Assembly (NCBI GenBank): GCA_016946835.1
Contig: JACVTC010000143.1
Location: forward strand, 112,501-150,000
Reading direction: 5' to 3'
DNA length: 37,500 nt
Origin: Neocallimastix lanati (nom. inval.)
Lineage: Eukaryota > Neocallimastigomycota > Neocallimastigomycetes > Neocallimastigales > Neocallimastigaceae
Part shown: piece after piece, positions 1 to 15,975 of the stretch
How the letters are laid out: every line of letters starts with the position of its first letter
Numbering within the stretch: the stretch's first letter is position 1
Program-made: the position numbers and the translations under genes
Notes under the pieces: generated by a model
What the model saw: the letters and a program-made list of their open reading frames with translations, nothing else
Databases searched by the model: none
What the model was told of the DNA's origin: nothing

Positions 1-32
<32 letters not shown>

Positions 33-65
33 AAATATTATTTAAACATTATATCACTTTAAAAG

Positions 66-3145
<3,080 letters not shown>

Positions 3146-3893
3146 ATATTAAAAAAAAAAAAAAATAAATAAATAAATAAATATATAAATATAAATATAT
3201 ATATAATATATATATATATTTTTAAATTATATAATTTTTATTTTATTTTATTCAATTCTATTATATATAATATTTTATTTATCAATAAAACCATCTATTT
3301 ACATATATATATATATTAAAAAAAAAAAAAAAACTATTATATTTTGATATTATAATTATATACTATTATATATACTTTTCTTTTTAAATTAATATCTTTT
3401 GATTAAGATAATCTTAAATAATTAACATATATATATATGTATGTACAAATAAACATTCACTTTTTAATAATTTTCATATATAATAACATTAATAATATAA
3501 TAATAAATAAAAAAAAATTTTTTAAAATAATAATAATAATAATAATAATAATAATTATAATAATTTTAATAATTTAATTACGATATTTCAATATGAACAA
3601 TTATATATATACATATATATAATATTTTATATAAAACTTTTATATGAATATAAATATGTAACTATATATTTATATATAAGAAAAAATTTTATATAATACA
3701 AATATGATAAAGAATAGATGATTTTAATTATTATTATTATTATTTATTTATTTTATTTTTTATTTTTTTATTATTATTTTTTTTATATATATATATTATT
3801 TTTTTACTTTATTTTATTTTATTGTCATACTTTTTTTTTACATTATTTTATCTATGTAATTTTAATTTTATTTAATTTATTATTATTATTATT

Positions 3894-3926
<33 letters not shown>

Positions 3927-3936
3927 TTAAAATATA
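3146..3936. other. Convergent intergenic spacer, mlh1 / spef1-like
   Basis: About 790 bases of A/T-only simple sequence between two converging genes: TA dinucleotide runs, an AAT array near 3530-3560 and a T run near 3896-3922. It should hold both 3' untranslated regions. The one open frame here (3718-3930) is poly-Tyr/Phe/Leu low complexity and is not considered a gene. Confidence 0.8.
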
Positions 3937-4398
3937 TTATAGTAATCCATAGGCTCTAAGTCTCATGACTAATTCTTCAATTCTTTTATCCTTTAATATC
4001 AATAATTGTTCTAATTTTACTGTCTTTAATTGTAATATCTATGATTATAATTTTTGTATTAATTTAGTATAAATATATAAATATATATATTATATATTAT
4101 AAGATTAATAATTATTTTTGTTGTTAATATACATAATAAATTATTAATCTATCAACAAATATATATATATATTTATATATATATATATTGATATATTATT
4201 TATTAAATAAATATCTATGGAATATCTTACATCAACAGTTTCTTGTAAATCTTTTATTAATTTATCCTTTTCTGATAATTCACTAATTAGTAATTCATGA
4301 TTCTTTTTTATATATTCTAAATTATTTGTTTTATTATTGTCTTTAAATATGGTTGAATATTCTTTATCTATATTTATTATTAATTATTATTATTATTA

Positions 4399-4453
<55 letters not shown>

Positions 4454-5260
4454 AATTATTAATTATTAATTATTAATTATTATCATTAATATATAATTAT
4501 TTTTTATTTATATTAAGTAAAATAAATATTATTTTTATATACAAAAGAGTAATTAATAATATATTATATATATATATATATATTATCAAACTTACTTAAT
4601 TCATGAACTTTTGGATCTATCATTATTGAAGAATTATCATCATCATTATCATCATTAGTATCAGTTACTTTCAATTTTTCTGTAGTTTCATTTGTTCCTT
4701 GTATAGTAGTAGTGGTAGTATCATCATCAATTGTTTTCTTTGATTTTAAATTATTAGAAGGAGTAGTTGTTGTTGTTGTTGTAATAGTATTATTGGTATT
4801 GGTATTTTTTTTTATAATATTATTATTACTTTTAGTTTTAGTTTTCGATGAAATATTTGGGCTATTAGATACTATTTTTGGTAGAGATTTGTTTTTTGAT
4901 ATGGATTTTAATGAAAGATTGGATTTAGATAACCTTGAATTTATATTCCTTAATGAGTTTGTTTTTGATTTTAAAGAGGTTTTTGACAGTGATTTTGTGG
5001 AATAAATTGATGACAGTTTTTCTTTACTATTATTGAGTATCTTATTACTATTAGATATTGATTTTTTAGTTTTTGATATATTATTATTATTATTATCACT
5101 GTTATTACTTTTATTTTCTAAATTTTCATTTTCTTTTGTATTATTACTTATATCATTTGTATTTTTATTATTATTTGTATTCTCATTTTTATCATCAATA
5201 TGATTATCAATATTAATATTATTTGAATTATTTATATTATTATCATGGTCACAATTATTA

Positions 5261-5322
<62 letters not shown>

Positions 5323-6877
5323 TTGTTGGCATTGGCATTGACAACAACAAGAAGTCTCATTAGATTTCACTTCAACATTGTCAGCAGTTGAATTTATTTT
5401 TTGTATTTGAATCGTTTCCTGATTATTAAGATTATTAATGGACGAACCATCAATAGAAGGTTCACTATTTTGGTCATTGACAGTAGATATTTGGGATGAC
5501 GATGATGCTCTTCTTACATTATTTTTTATATTTGTTATTTCTTTATTATATATTGTTAAAATTAAATTATGAATAAAAAATAAAAAGAAGTATTAATAAT
5601 AATAATAATAATAATAATATATAGTAATTATTATAATTTAAAAATATTTTTTAAAAAGAATAATTTTATTATTATATTAAAATTATTTAATGAATGAATT
5701 AGTAATAATTATAATGATAATAATTATTAATATTTTAATTTAATTTATACCAGGATTGGGAGTTGAAACATTTGAATGAGAAAGATTTTCATTACTATTA
5801 TTTGTTAATGTGGAAGCACTATTATTTGAAGATGATTTTGATATTTTTGGATGTTTTTTTGAATATTCATTAAGCTTTTTTTATTTTATTTTATTTTATT
5901 TTATTGTATTGTATTTTATTGTATTGTATTTTATATTTTAAAAGAATTATTATATTATCAATTAATAATTATATATACATTTATTAATTTATTAATTATT
6001 CAAATTAATATTTTGGATTAACATTGTCATTTTATTATTTTACATATATATATTTATTTATTATTAAATTTATTAGTATTTTTACTTTATATTTTAAATC
6101 TATTAATAATTCTTCTACTTTTCCTGAAACACAATTAACAATGTCATTAATTTGGTCATCAGTTACCTTAATATTAATTTTATTAAATACTTTGTCTAGA
6201 GAAAAAATAATTTTATGAATAATAAATTAAATAATTAAAAAATAATTTTTTTTTTTTTTTTTTCTTCTCTAAAATTTATAATATATATTTGAAAAGTGTA
6301 ATAATAAAGTTTCTAGTTTTTATATATATAAATATATATTTTTTTTAAAAAAAATTTTTTTTTCTCTTTAATTAATATCAATTAATAATATATTATGGAG
6401 TTGACATACTATTTAATGTTTCCCAATTATAATGTTTATGTTCTTTTGAATTTGCTGGAAAATAGTTGTGTAAATCTATTAATTTCGGGTAATAATGTTT
6501 TATTACTTCCGCTGTTGCGACTTTTTTTTAAAAATTATTTATTATTTTAATTGATAACATTTATTAATAAAAAATATATATATATATAAATTTATAATAT
6601 ATAAATATTGATACAAAATAATTAATAAAAATTTTCTATAAAACTAATTAATTATAATAATATTTTAGATATTTCAGATTTTTGAATAGTTAATAAATAT
6701 ATATATATATATTTTATTTATATATTTTATTTTAGAATTTTGAGAGTTATTTCTTTCTTAATTTTTACCTCCATCACTGAAGTCTCGAGAGAAATTTTTT
6801 TTAGGTCTGGATAATGGAACATCATCAATCCAATAATATAAATCTTTAATTTGATTATTTGACAATTTTTTACTCAT
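3937..6877 (-). CDS. spef1: SPEF1/CLAMP-family calponin-homology microtubule-binding protein (7 exons)
   Basis: Reading from the ATG at 6877 on the minus strand, exons are 6877-6769, 6520-6410, 6195-6086, 5874-5751, 5540-4596, 4367-4231 and 4038-3937. All are GT-AG and in frame, for a 545-residue protein. Residues 1-115 form a SPEF1-type CH domain: LYYWIDDVPLSRPKKNFSRD, then VATAEVIKHYYPKLIDLHNY, FPANS and YNWETLN, then VFNKINIKVTDDQINDIV. This order and spacing match animal SPEF1/CLAMP. The middle (about 150-465) is a Ser/Asn/Thr-rich linker encoded by the big fifth exon. It contains CCCQCQCQQ at about 216-224 followed by 23 Asn. The end (about 468-545) is a coiled coil with ELSEKDKLIKDLQETVD and LLILKDKRIEELVMRLRAYG, like the SPEF1 C-terminus. 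The family binds and stabilises microtubules, mainly in cilia. Identity is strong. The Asn-rich linker is a dictyostelid-style expansion. Confidence 0.88.
4378..4484. repeat. ATT / ATTAATT array in a spef1-like intron
   Basis: An ATT microsatellite grades into a seven-base ATTAATT repeat within the intron between 4368 and 4595. Confidence 0.9.
5880..5937. repeat. TTTTA / TTGTA pentanucleotide repeat in a spef1-like intron
   Basis: Repeats of TTTTA with TTGTA variants lie just next to the acceptor of exon 4 (5874), so they form the polypyrimidine-poor end of a minus-strand intron. Confidence 0.85.
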
Positions 6878-7226
6878 TCTTATATATATAATATCTAACG
6901 ATTTTTTTATTTTTTATTTTTTTTTTTTTTTATTGATTTGTTTAATTATTATTAGAAATATTTATTTTAATAACTTATAATTTGAATTTTTATTTACAAA
7001 ATAAATAGTATTATTTATAAGTATTAATTCGATCTTCTTGTATTGATTATCGTTTAATAATAAAATTATTTAAAAAAAATAATTCTTTTATTGTAAGTTT
7101 TTTATTCTTTTAAATATTCCTTTTTAAATATATTGTTATTATAAGATATTAAAGATTTCCTTTTATATATATAAAGCAATATTTTTTTATATATTTAAAA
7201 CAATTTTTTTTTAATTATTATAATTA

Positions 7227-7299
<73 letters not shown>

Positions 7300-7541
7300 T
7301 CTTTTTTTTTTTTTTTTTGAAAAAAAATTATTTTTTCTAAAAATTATTAATTATAATTTTAATCCTTTTTTTTTATTTTTATTTTGTTGATATAATTTTA
7401 ACTTAATTTTAAAAACTTTAATTATAATAATTTTTTTTAGACTTTGTATATTGATATATACAACATGAAAATAACATGAACCTTCTAAACATATATATTT
7501 ATATACTTTAATTATGATTATAATTTTAAAGAACAAAAGAG

Positions 7542-7573
<32 letters not shown>

Positions 7574-7785
7574 TATAAATTAATCACACTACTATACTTA
7601 ATCCATATTAAAGTATTACTAAAATAAACATCAATACCATACCATAATTTAAATTTGATTAAATGTATAGTAATATCTTTTTAGTTAATCCTTTTGTTAT
7701 TAATATTATTATTATTTTATTATTATTATATTATTATTATTTATTTATTTATTTATTACATTTATTATTATTTATTATTTATTTA

Positions 7786-8094
<309 letters not shown>

Positions 8095-8468
8095 AATTAT
8101 TATATATTATTATTATCATTCATTATTTATTATTATTTATTATTAAATTGTTAACATATTATATTTGTGATACATTACTAAGTGTAAACTAAGAAATAGA
8201 TAAAATATAAAATTTTTTTTAACTCCTGTTAATAAATATTTATGAAAATATTTTAATATTATTTTTTTTCTTTTTATTTATAATTATAATTTCTAATTAT
8301 TCTTATTATATTAAAATATTAATTTTATTATATTAAATATTATTTTTAATAGTATGTTTCAACTTATATAAAATGACAAATGTACATAGATATAAAAGCA
8401 ATATTAAATAATGTTATGTTTAAATAAATTTCATTTTTAATTTTTACATTTTTTATTTTAAATTATAT

Positions 8469-8570
8469 TATTTTTAGATTTTAATATTTTGAAATTTTAA
8501 AATTTTTAGATTTTTGAATTTTTAGATTTTTGAATTTTTAGATTTTAGAATTTTTAGATTTTTAAATCAT
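8469..8570. repeat. 16-17 bp minisatellite at the 3' end of the DUF3605 gene
   Basis: Four to six degenerate copies of TTTTTAGATTTTTGAA run up to within about ten bases of the minus-strand stop codon at 8578-8580, so they would lie in its 3' untranslated region. Confidence 0.8.
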
Positions 8571-8577
8571 TTTACTT

Positions 8578-9419
8578 TTATTCTTCGTATTTAATAGCAT
8601 TTTTTGGCCTGACAAATATTTGATAATGACTAACACCTTTAACGCTTTTTTTATCTGGAGAATTTGTAAAATAGATAACATCATATTCTGGAAATTTCTC
8701 ATGAATAATTTTTCCTGCATGTTCTTTAGTAAATTCTTCAGAAGTCCATAATACAAAATGTTCAATATTTGGCTCAAGCCAATATGGGAAATCATTTTTT
8801 TTTATAATATAATAAACATCTTCAGATTCAAAAGTAAGATTATTTGTATTAATTTTTGGTTTATCAGCTTTTTTTTTACCTTGTTCATCAATAACTTCAG
8901 AATATCCCATTACACTTATTTTAATATAATCTTTTTATTTTTTTTAATTAAATTGATTTATATATACAAATATATATACATTCAACAGAATTATTATAAA
9001 GTTATTACGTTAATATAAACATAATACATAATATTACTTATTTAAATATTTCTTATTATATTAGTATTCGATATTAATTTTTTGCAAGAAATTTCTATTA
9101 AATACTCATACTACAATACTACAACTATTTAATATATATATTTATATAAATCTTTATTATGATATATATAAAATTTTATACATTTACCATTAATTGAAGT
9201 ATACTTTGATTTTAAAATTTTCAACGAATTCATATAAAATGCTTCATCAGCTGGGGTTCGAACCAGAATTTCAATAGAATCTTTTTCTACAATATATTTT
9301 ATTTCATCCCAATGAAATGGTCGAGCCATTTTAAACTTTTTACTTCTAATAAGGTCAATTTTTTCTTCATTATCTATAATAATTTCTTTTGAAAGAATTT
9401 CTGGTGTGTTAGAAGTCAT
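8578..9419 (-). CDS. DUF3605-like small protein (2 exons)
   Basis: Exon 1 is 9419-9188 and exon 2 is 8930-8578, split by a 257-base GT-AG intron, giving 194 residues. The start is the ATG at 9419; the in-frame TTG two codons upstream is not needed. The junction restores KYTSINDYIKISVMGYSE, which fits the family. Other recognisable blocks are ARPFHWDEIKYIV (about 33-45), FPYWLEPNIEHFVLWTSEEF (about 134-153) and YDVIYFTNSPDKKSVKGVSH (about 166-185). Together, the HW-E-I start, the W.HxVLW centre and the V.WF.N...KSV..V.H end resemble the DUF3605 domain, which fungi carry in N-acetylglucosamine-induced proteins. No biochemical role is known to me. There is no signal peptide or membrane segment. 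The assignment rests on remembered family patterns and is fairly confident at domain level; the function is open. Confidence 0.72.
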
Positions 9420-9805
9420 TTTCAAATTTAAAAATGAGATTCTTATAAAAAATTGAAAGTTGAGATATTTGGAGTATTAATTAATTTTTTTTTTTTTTTT
9501 TTTTTTAAATTTTGGGATATAGAGACTAAGTAAATTTTTTCCTTTTTTTTTTTAAATATATATATATAAATATTTATTACTATTATTATTATTTTTTTAT
9601 ATGTAATTTTTTTTATTAATATTCATATTAATATATATTTTTGGTAGTATATTTAAAAACTATTATATTAAAATTTTTAATTTCTATCTATATATACATA
9701 TATTTTATATGCATAAAATATATATATATATAAATATTGAAATAAATTCATAAATATTAATACTAATAAATGATAATCTTAAAAAAATGCTTATATAATA
9801 ATAAA

Positions 9806-9823
<18 letters not shown>

Positions 9824-9867
<44 letters not shown>

Positions 9868-9951
9868 AATAATTAAAATAATAATTAAAAAATAATTAAA
9901 ATGGCAATTAAAATAAAAATAATTAAAATAATAATTAAAATGGTAATTAAA

Positions 9952-9984
<33 letters not shown>

Positions 9985-9985
9985 T
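9824..9985. repeat. AAT and AATTAAAATAAT compound repeat
   Basis: Blocks of AAT repeats flank a degenerate repeat of AAAATAATTAAAATGG-type units. The array gives poly-Ile/Tyr readings on the minus strand. Confidence 0.85.
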
Positions 9986-10280
9986 GAAATAATTAATCTT
10001 AAAAAAATGATTATATATATATATATTTGTATAGATTGTTTTTTCAATATCAAATAAATTATTTTTATACCTGACTAGACTTAATAATTGATTTATATTA
10101 ATTGTATTATAGTAACTAGAATATAATATATTTAATAAATTCAACACTAAACTTAAAAAAATTAATGATGTTATAAAAAAAAATGAGATAAAAAATTGAT
10201 TTAATTTTGAATAATAACATAAATGAAAAATAAATGAAAAAATTAATAAAATATATGTATATATATATATATATATACAG

Positions 10281-10375
10281 TTAGTGATTGAAATATGAAT
10301 ATTATCTAAAGAATATATTAATATTTTCGAAGTTTAAATATATTCTTAGATAATTAATCATATTTCAATCACTAA
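10281..10375. other. Long imperfect hairpin, possible small-RNA precursor
   Basis: The left arm opens with TTAGTGATTGAAATATGA (10281-10298), which is exactly complementary to 10358-10375. After a 2/3-base internal loop, ATTATCTAA (10301-10309) pairs with 10346-10354. After a single bulged A, GAATATA (10311-10317) pairs with 10339-10345. This gives at least 34 pairs around a loop of about 17-21 bases. The size and bulges resemble a microRNA-type precursor, and dictyostelids are known to have Dicer-made small RNAs. A foldback transposon remnant is the main alternative. Strand and expression cannot be told. Confidence 0.7.
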
Positions 10376-10594
10376 GTTTAAACAAGTAATTATAACACCA
10401 TGGATAAAATAAAATATTCATGAGGTTTAAAAAAAAAAATGAAAATAAAAAAATTTTAAGCCTTTTTATTAAAATATTTAATAACAAAATAAAATATTCC
10501 AATATTAAGAATTCTAATAATTTATTTATTATTTAGTTGCTAAGTTTAAGTAAAGGAATTTTATAATAATAAATGTTTTAATATTTAAAAGATT

Positions 10595-10629
<35 letters not shown>

Positions 10630-11819
10630 TTTATTCCTATTTCATTTAGTTACAATAAAATAGAAATATATATATATATTTATTTTAGATGTTAGTACAT
10701 GAAAAACCAAATACTTTGTATTATTCAGAATGTCATTTATTCTATACTTTAAATTATAATATTTTTAATTTTTTTATTTATTTAATTTTTTTTTTTTTAT
10801 TTTTTCGGTTTTTATTTATACATTAAAAATATATAATATATACATAAATATCACTATTTAAATATTTAAATGTGTTACATTACAAATTAATATTGAATAC
10901 GTAATGTATCAAGTGAAAGTATCCAAGAAAATTTTTAACAGTTATAATTCAGATGTTTATTGTTTAATAATATACCGAAACATTTTAAATCCTCTATAGG
11001 TAAATCATACATTTAATACACCTTATATCATGGTATTATTTATGGTTTATTTTTAAAATTATTAAATCTAATGAATACGTATATCATAATGTACTTCATT
11101 ATATATGAAGCTTAGTTGATTAATTAACCATAAATGTAAATGTGTGTGTATTAATGGGTTAAAATAAAAATAAAATAAAATCCATTCTAAATGTATTTCT
11201 TAATATTTAATGTATTAAAATTTATTTATTTTTAATTCGTTCATTTATTATTTATTTTAATTTATTATCTATTTATATATTAATATATTATTTAATCACT
11301 CATTTACTTTATTATACAACATACAGATAATGAATGTTTTTTTTTTATTATGACTTTATATTAAACTTTTTTTAAATCGTTTATATATCAAAGGTTATTT
11401 AATAATTAGTACCTTTATTAATAAATCAAATATTTATTGTTTTATTTATATATTTGTTTATATATTTAATTTATTAATAAAATTATTTATTTTCTATTTA
11501 AATATTTATTTATTTAGCTTCAAGTGGTTCATATTTAAAGAAATTAATAATTAAGATCATATTATATTAATTCAATTAAAATTCATTGATATTCATTTTA
11601 ATTTATTATTAAATAAGGTTTGATTACTGATTTTATATAAATAAAAATTTTTTATTTCTATTTATATTTATTTACTTTTTCGACGAATTATTATTATTAA
11701 TTATTAATTTATTAAATTATTAAATTAATTTTCCATTTTTCTATCATTTATATAATAAATAAATAAATAAATTAATAATTAAATCAATAATTTAATAAAA
11801 TTTATTATTTATTATTAAC

Positions 11820-12020
11820 TATTAATTAGTATTTATTATTATTTATTATTTATTATTTATTATTTATTATTTATTATTTATTATTTATTATTTATTATTT
11901 ATTATTTATTATTATTATTATTATTTATTATTTATTATTTATTATTTATTATTTATTATTCCATATTTACTATTTACTATTTATTATTTATTATTTATTA
12001 TTCAATTATTATTATTTATT
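11820..12020. repeat. (ATTATTT)n heptanucleotide array
   Basis: Around 25 copies of the seven-base unit ATTATTT, with a few ACT and ATT variants. Confidence 0.92.
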
Positions 12021-13603
12021 GTTTAATTATTATTTATTTATTAAGCATGAAAAATTTTTATATTAAAGTGATGAAAATGCAGAAAATAAAAAATTTTTAT
12101 TTTATATTTTTTTTCTTTTTTTTTCCTTACTTTTTACTTTTTTTTTTTTCTAAAAGGAAAAGACTTTAAAAAAAAAAAAATAAAAGCTTTTTTATATTGA
12201 ATATAATAAATATTTTTTATTATATTTTTATTTTTCTTTTTAAGAAATAAAATAGAAAATAAAGAAATAAAAAATAAACATTTTATAAATAAAAAAAATT
12301 AACTTTTTTTTATTATAAATTTTGTTATCCTATATATACGTACATATATTTGAAAAATATATTTCATATTGGTTAGTTTCTTATTACTTCGTATTATATA
12401 CCCATTTGTATTCATACCATTATTTTTAACAAAGAAAAAAGAATATATAAGCTTTCAAATAGTGGGGAAAATAAGAAAAATAAATAGAATTTGAAAAAAA
12501 TACTTCAATTAAATCTTTAGTTATAAATTAATCATTGAAAAATTCCTATTTAATATGGATGTTTACATGCAAAGAATAGTTTAAAAATATCGGAAAAAAA
12601 AATGTTTCACATAAAATAGAACGATTAAATGCAACAAATAAAGAACAAAGAATAGAATTGATAAAAAAAAATTAATTTTATTGTTTTAGAAATAATATAA
12701 ATATTTATGAATAATTACTGATATAATATTAAAACAAAAAATTATAAATATAATATAATATATCATATATACATATGTTTTTATAATATTTAATAAATAA
12801 CAATAATAATAAAGTCAATTATATAAGTTGATAATTTGAGAAAAAATATTAAATTTATATTAAAATTAGTATATATTAGTAAAAAAACATATTTATAAAC
12901 ATAAACAAAGATTATTATACATAAATAAAATGGATGATTTTTAAAAATATATAATCATGAAATAGTTATATGATTTAATTTTTATAAACATAAAAAAAAT
13001 ACATATATAAGGAATAAATAAAAAATAGAAAGCAATTAAAGTAATTTTAATTAATAATTAATTAACAGTAAATACAAAAAGTAAATATTTTCAAACCAAA
13101 ATAAATAGAATATATATATATATATATATAAAAACATGATTTATATAATATTAATACTTAAAAGCATATCGATATAAAATAAATATTTTTAATATTTTTT
13201 AATAAACTAATTTTATATTTCTTTATTTTATAATATAAATACTTATTCTTTACCTTTTTTTTTTTTTCATAATTATGATTTATTATTATTTTATCCAATT
13301 AATATTATAGATATTTGGAATATAAATAGTATAAATATATTATACATATATATAATTTAATTTATCAGCAAGTGTAAATTTAAATAATCTTTAGATATAA
13401 TTAGATTTTTTTTTTGCAATAATAATAATTATTGTTATTACAATTAATTAAGCAAAAAATAAAAGAAAATATCAATAAGTTATTTATTGGTTAATAAACG
13501 ATAATAAAACAAAAAAAAAAAAAAAAAATTACAATTGCAAATTAAATAAAATATATAAAGGAGATTTTTATTTTTTTTTTTTATAAGAAAAAGTTAAAAT
13601 AAA

Positions 13604-15938
13604 ATGTCATCCATTATTCCACAAATTGCTTGTAAGTACTTTTTATATTTAAAAAATAAAATAATAATAATAATAATAAATAAATTATTAAAAAAAATAA
13701 AAATAAAAAAATCATATTTTTAAAGATTTCGTATCAAAGAAATTAATATATTAATTATATATTGATTTAAAAACTCTTTTCTCTATTTAAAATAATTCAA
13801 ATAGACCGTTCATCTGAAGGTTTATCAGCTGCTCTTGGTCCACCAGTAAATCAACTTTATAACCTTTTCAAAACGTAAATATCTTATTTAAGAAAATATC
13901 GTTGTAAATAAAGAAAAGATAATATAAATAGTGTTAACATCTATTTTTTTTTTTTCTTTTATATAAATATATAAATTTTTATAAAGTGTTCCAAACGTAA
14001 AGTTATATCAATATACTTTAGATGGAAGATTTTTAGGTTATGTTAATCAAGAAGGGTAAATTATTAATCAATAGTAAAAAATAAAAATAAACATAATTTA
14101 TAAAAAAAAAAGAACAAAAGAAAAAAATTTTTATATTATTTTTGAAATATTAATTTTAATTTATATTGTAATTACTAGTGTTACTATTATTGATGCAGTT
14201 TCATATGAACCAATTCGTGAATTTAAGAAAACAAATGTTATAGATATTAACTTTTCTCCAAAGGGAAAGTTTCTTGCTCTTTACACTAAATTTGGTATTT
14301 TTTTCTTTTTTTTTTAATAATAAGAAGATTTAATATATATATATTTTAAAGTTTTTATAAAACTTTTTTTTATTAATAAATATTGTATTTTTATGAAATT
14401 AACATATATATTTATAAATATGATATTAATATAATTTTTTAATTCATTCATTAGTTAAAAGTCAAGATCCAGATATTCAACCACATAATATGTTTATTTA
14501 TGAAGTTAGTACTGGAGAATTGAAAATTACTTTCGTTCAAAAATCCCAAAATAATTGGAAAGTTCAATGGACAGATGATGAATCTGTTTGTGCTAGATTA
14601 GTTCCCGGGGAAGTTCACTTTTATGATACTAGAAAATTCGATCTTGGTGTACGTTCAAAGCTTAAATTGCCTCAAATGACAGCTTTCTCGATGTCTCCTG
14701 GTAGAACTCCATCTGTTGCTGCTTTTGTACCAGAAAAGAATGTAAATAAAATAAACAAAAAACAAAAAGCAAAAAAATAAAAAATTCAATTGATAAATGA
14801 ATATATTATCATAGAGATAAAAAATAATGTCAATAGTAAAAAATTAATTTACAAAAAAAAAAAAAAAAAAAAAAAAAATTTTTAATTTTTAAAATATTAA
14901 TAGTTGCAAAAATAATATAAAATAACATGAGAAATGATAAAAATATTTATAAGATATTTATACATACATATATAAATAACTGTATTAATAATTTTTATAT
15001 TAATTTTTTTATTTTATTATTATTAATAATATTATTATTATTATAATTATTATTTTTAATTTATTATATATAAATAGGGTGTTCCAGCTTCCATTAGAAT
15101 CTTTAGTCTTGGTAATTTTGAAATTCCAATTTTAATCAAGACCTTTTTTAAGGCGGATAGTGTTGAAATGCTTTGGAATAAATTAGGGGTTAGTCTGCTT
15201 GTTTGGACACATACTGAAGTTGATGCTTCTGGTTTGAGTTACTATGGTGAAGCTTCTTTATACTATTTCTCTATTGCTGGAAAGTTTGAATGTCGTGTTC
15301 CAATTGGTAAAAATTTAATTTCTTTTTTTTTATATTTATATATACATAAATATACATAAAGTGTGTGTGAATTAATAAATTTGCTATTAATATTTGGATT
15401 AATGAATAAATTTTTAAAAATATTAATAAATATTTTTTTACATTACATTTTATATTTCATAAAACATAAATATAGAACCGGGAGCTCCTATTCATGATGT
15501 ATCATGGAGTCCAAACTCTAAGGAATTTATTGTTATTCATGGTTTAATGCCATCTTCAGCTACTCTTTATGATTGGCGTGCTATTCCAATTTATGATTTC
15601 CCAAAGAATCATAGAAACTTTGTTAGATACAGTCCTCACTCAAGAAATATCCTTTTATACTAAAATATATTTAAAAATAATTATTTATTATTTAATAATA
15701 ATTAAATATCATAAAATTTTATTTAATATATCGAAAAAAATATTTCTTTAACTTATTTTTTGATATTACTTATTTGTATAGCTGGATTTGGTAATTTAGC
15801 TGGTGAAATGGTAATTAAATGATGAATATATAAAATATAAGAAAAGATAATTAATTAATTAAATGATAATTTAATTTTTAAAATAAGTAAATTTTAACTT
15901 TTTTTTTTTTTTTTTTTTTTATTTTTTATATTAATGAA

Positions 15939-15975
<37 letters not shown>

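Larger units (their letters stand above)
9420..13603. other. Large divergent spacer between the DUF3605 gene and eIF2A
   Basis: About 4.2 kb without a convincing gene. It should hold both divergent promoters at its edges. Contents: an AAT/AATTAAAA array (9824-9985), a long hairpin (10281-10375), a 30-base T run (10592-10628), a seven-base ATTATTT array (11820-12020) and generic A/T sequence elsewhere. The frames at 9763-10147 are repeat readings. Confidence 0.75.

Noticed and set aside
4712-5005. Plus-strand frame of 97 codons
   Set aside because: It lies antisense to the Asn/Ser-rich exon of the spef1-like gene and is explained by its codon bias.
9245-9265. GGGTTCGAACC, resembling a tRNA T-arm/B-box
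   Set aside because: It encodes the conserved LVRTPADE stretch of the DUF3605 exon on the minus strand, and no tRNA arms surround it.
12601-12675. 24-codon reading NVSHKIERLNATNKEQRIEL on the plus strand
   Set aside because: Charged, helix-like and stop-terminated, but too short, with a frameshifted upstream context; expected by chance in this much AT-rich DNA.
15569-15751. 60-codon frame overlapping eIF2A exon 7
   Set aside because: It is in the wrong frame relative to the conserved propeller and runs into the intron.
15621-15781. Ordinary GT-AG alternative for eIF2A intron 7 (GTTAGATA or GTCCTCAC donors to the AG at 15780-15781)
   Set aside because: Both donors are poor and would delete about ten conserved propeller residues; the AT-AC solution restores them exactly.
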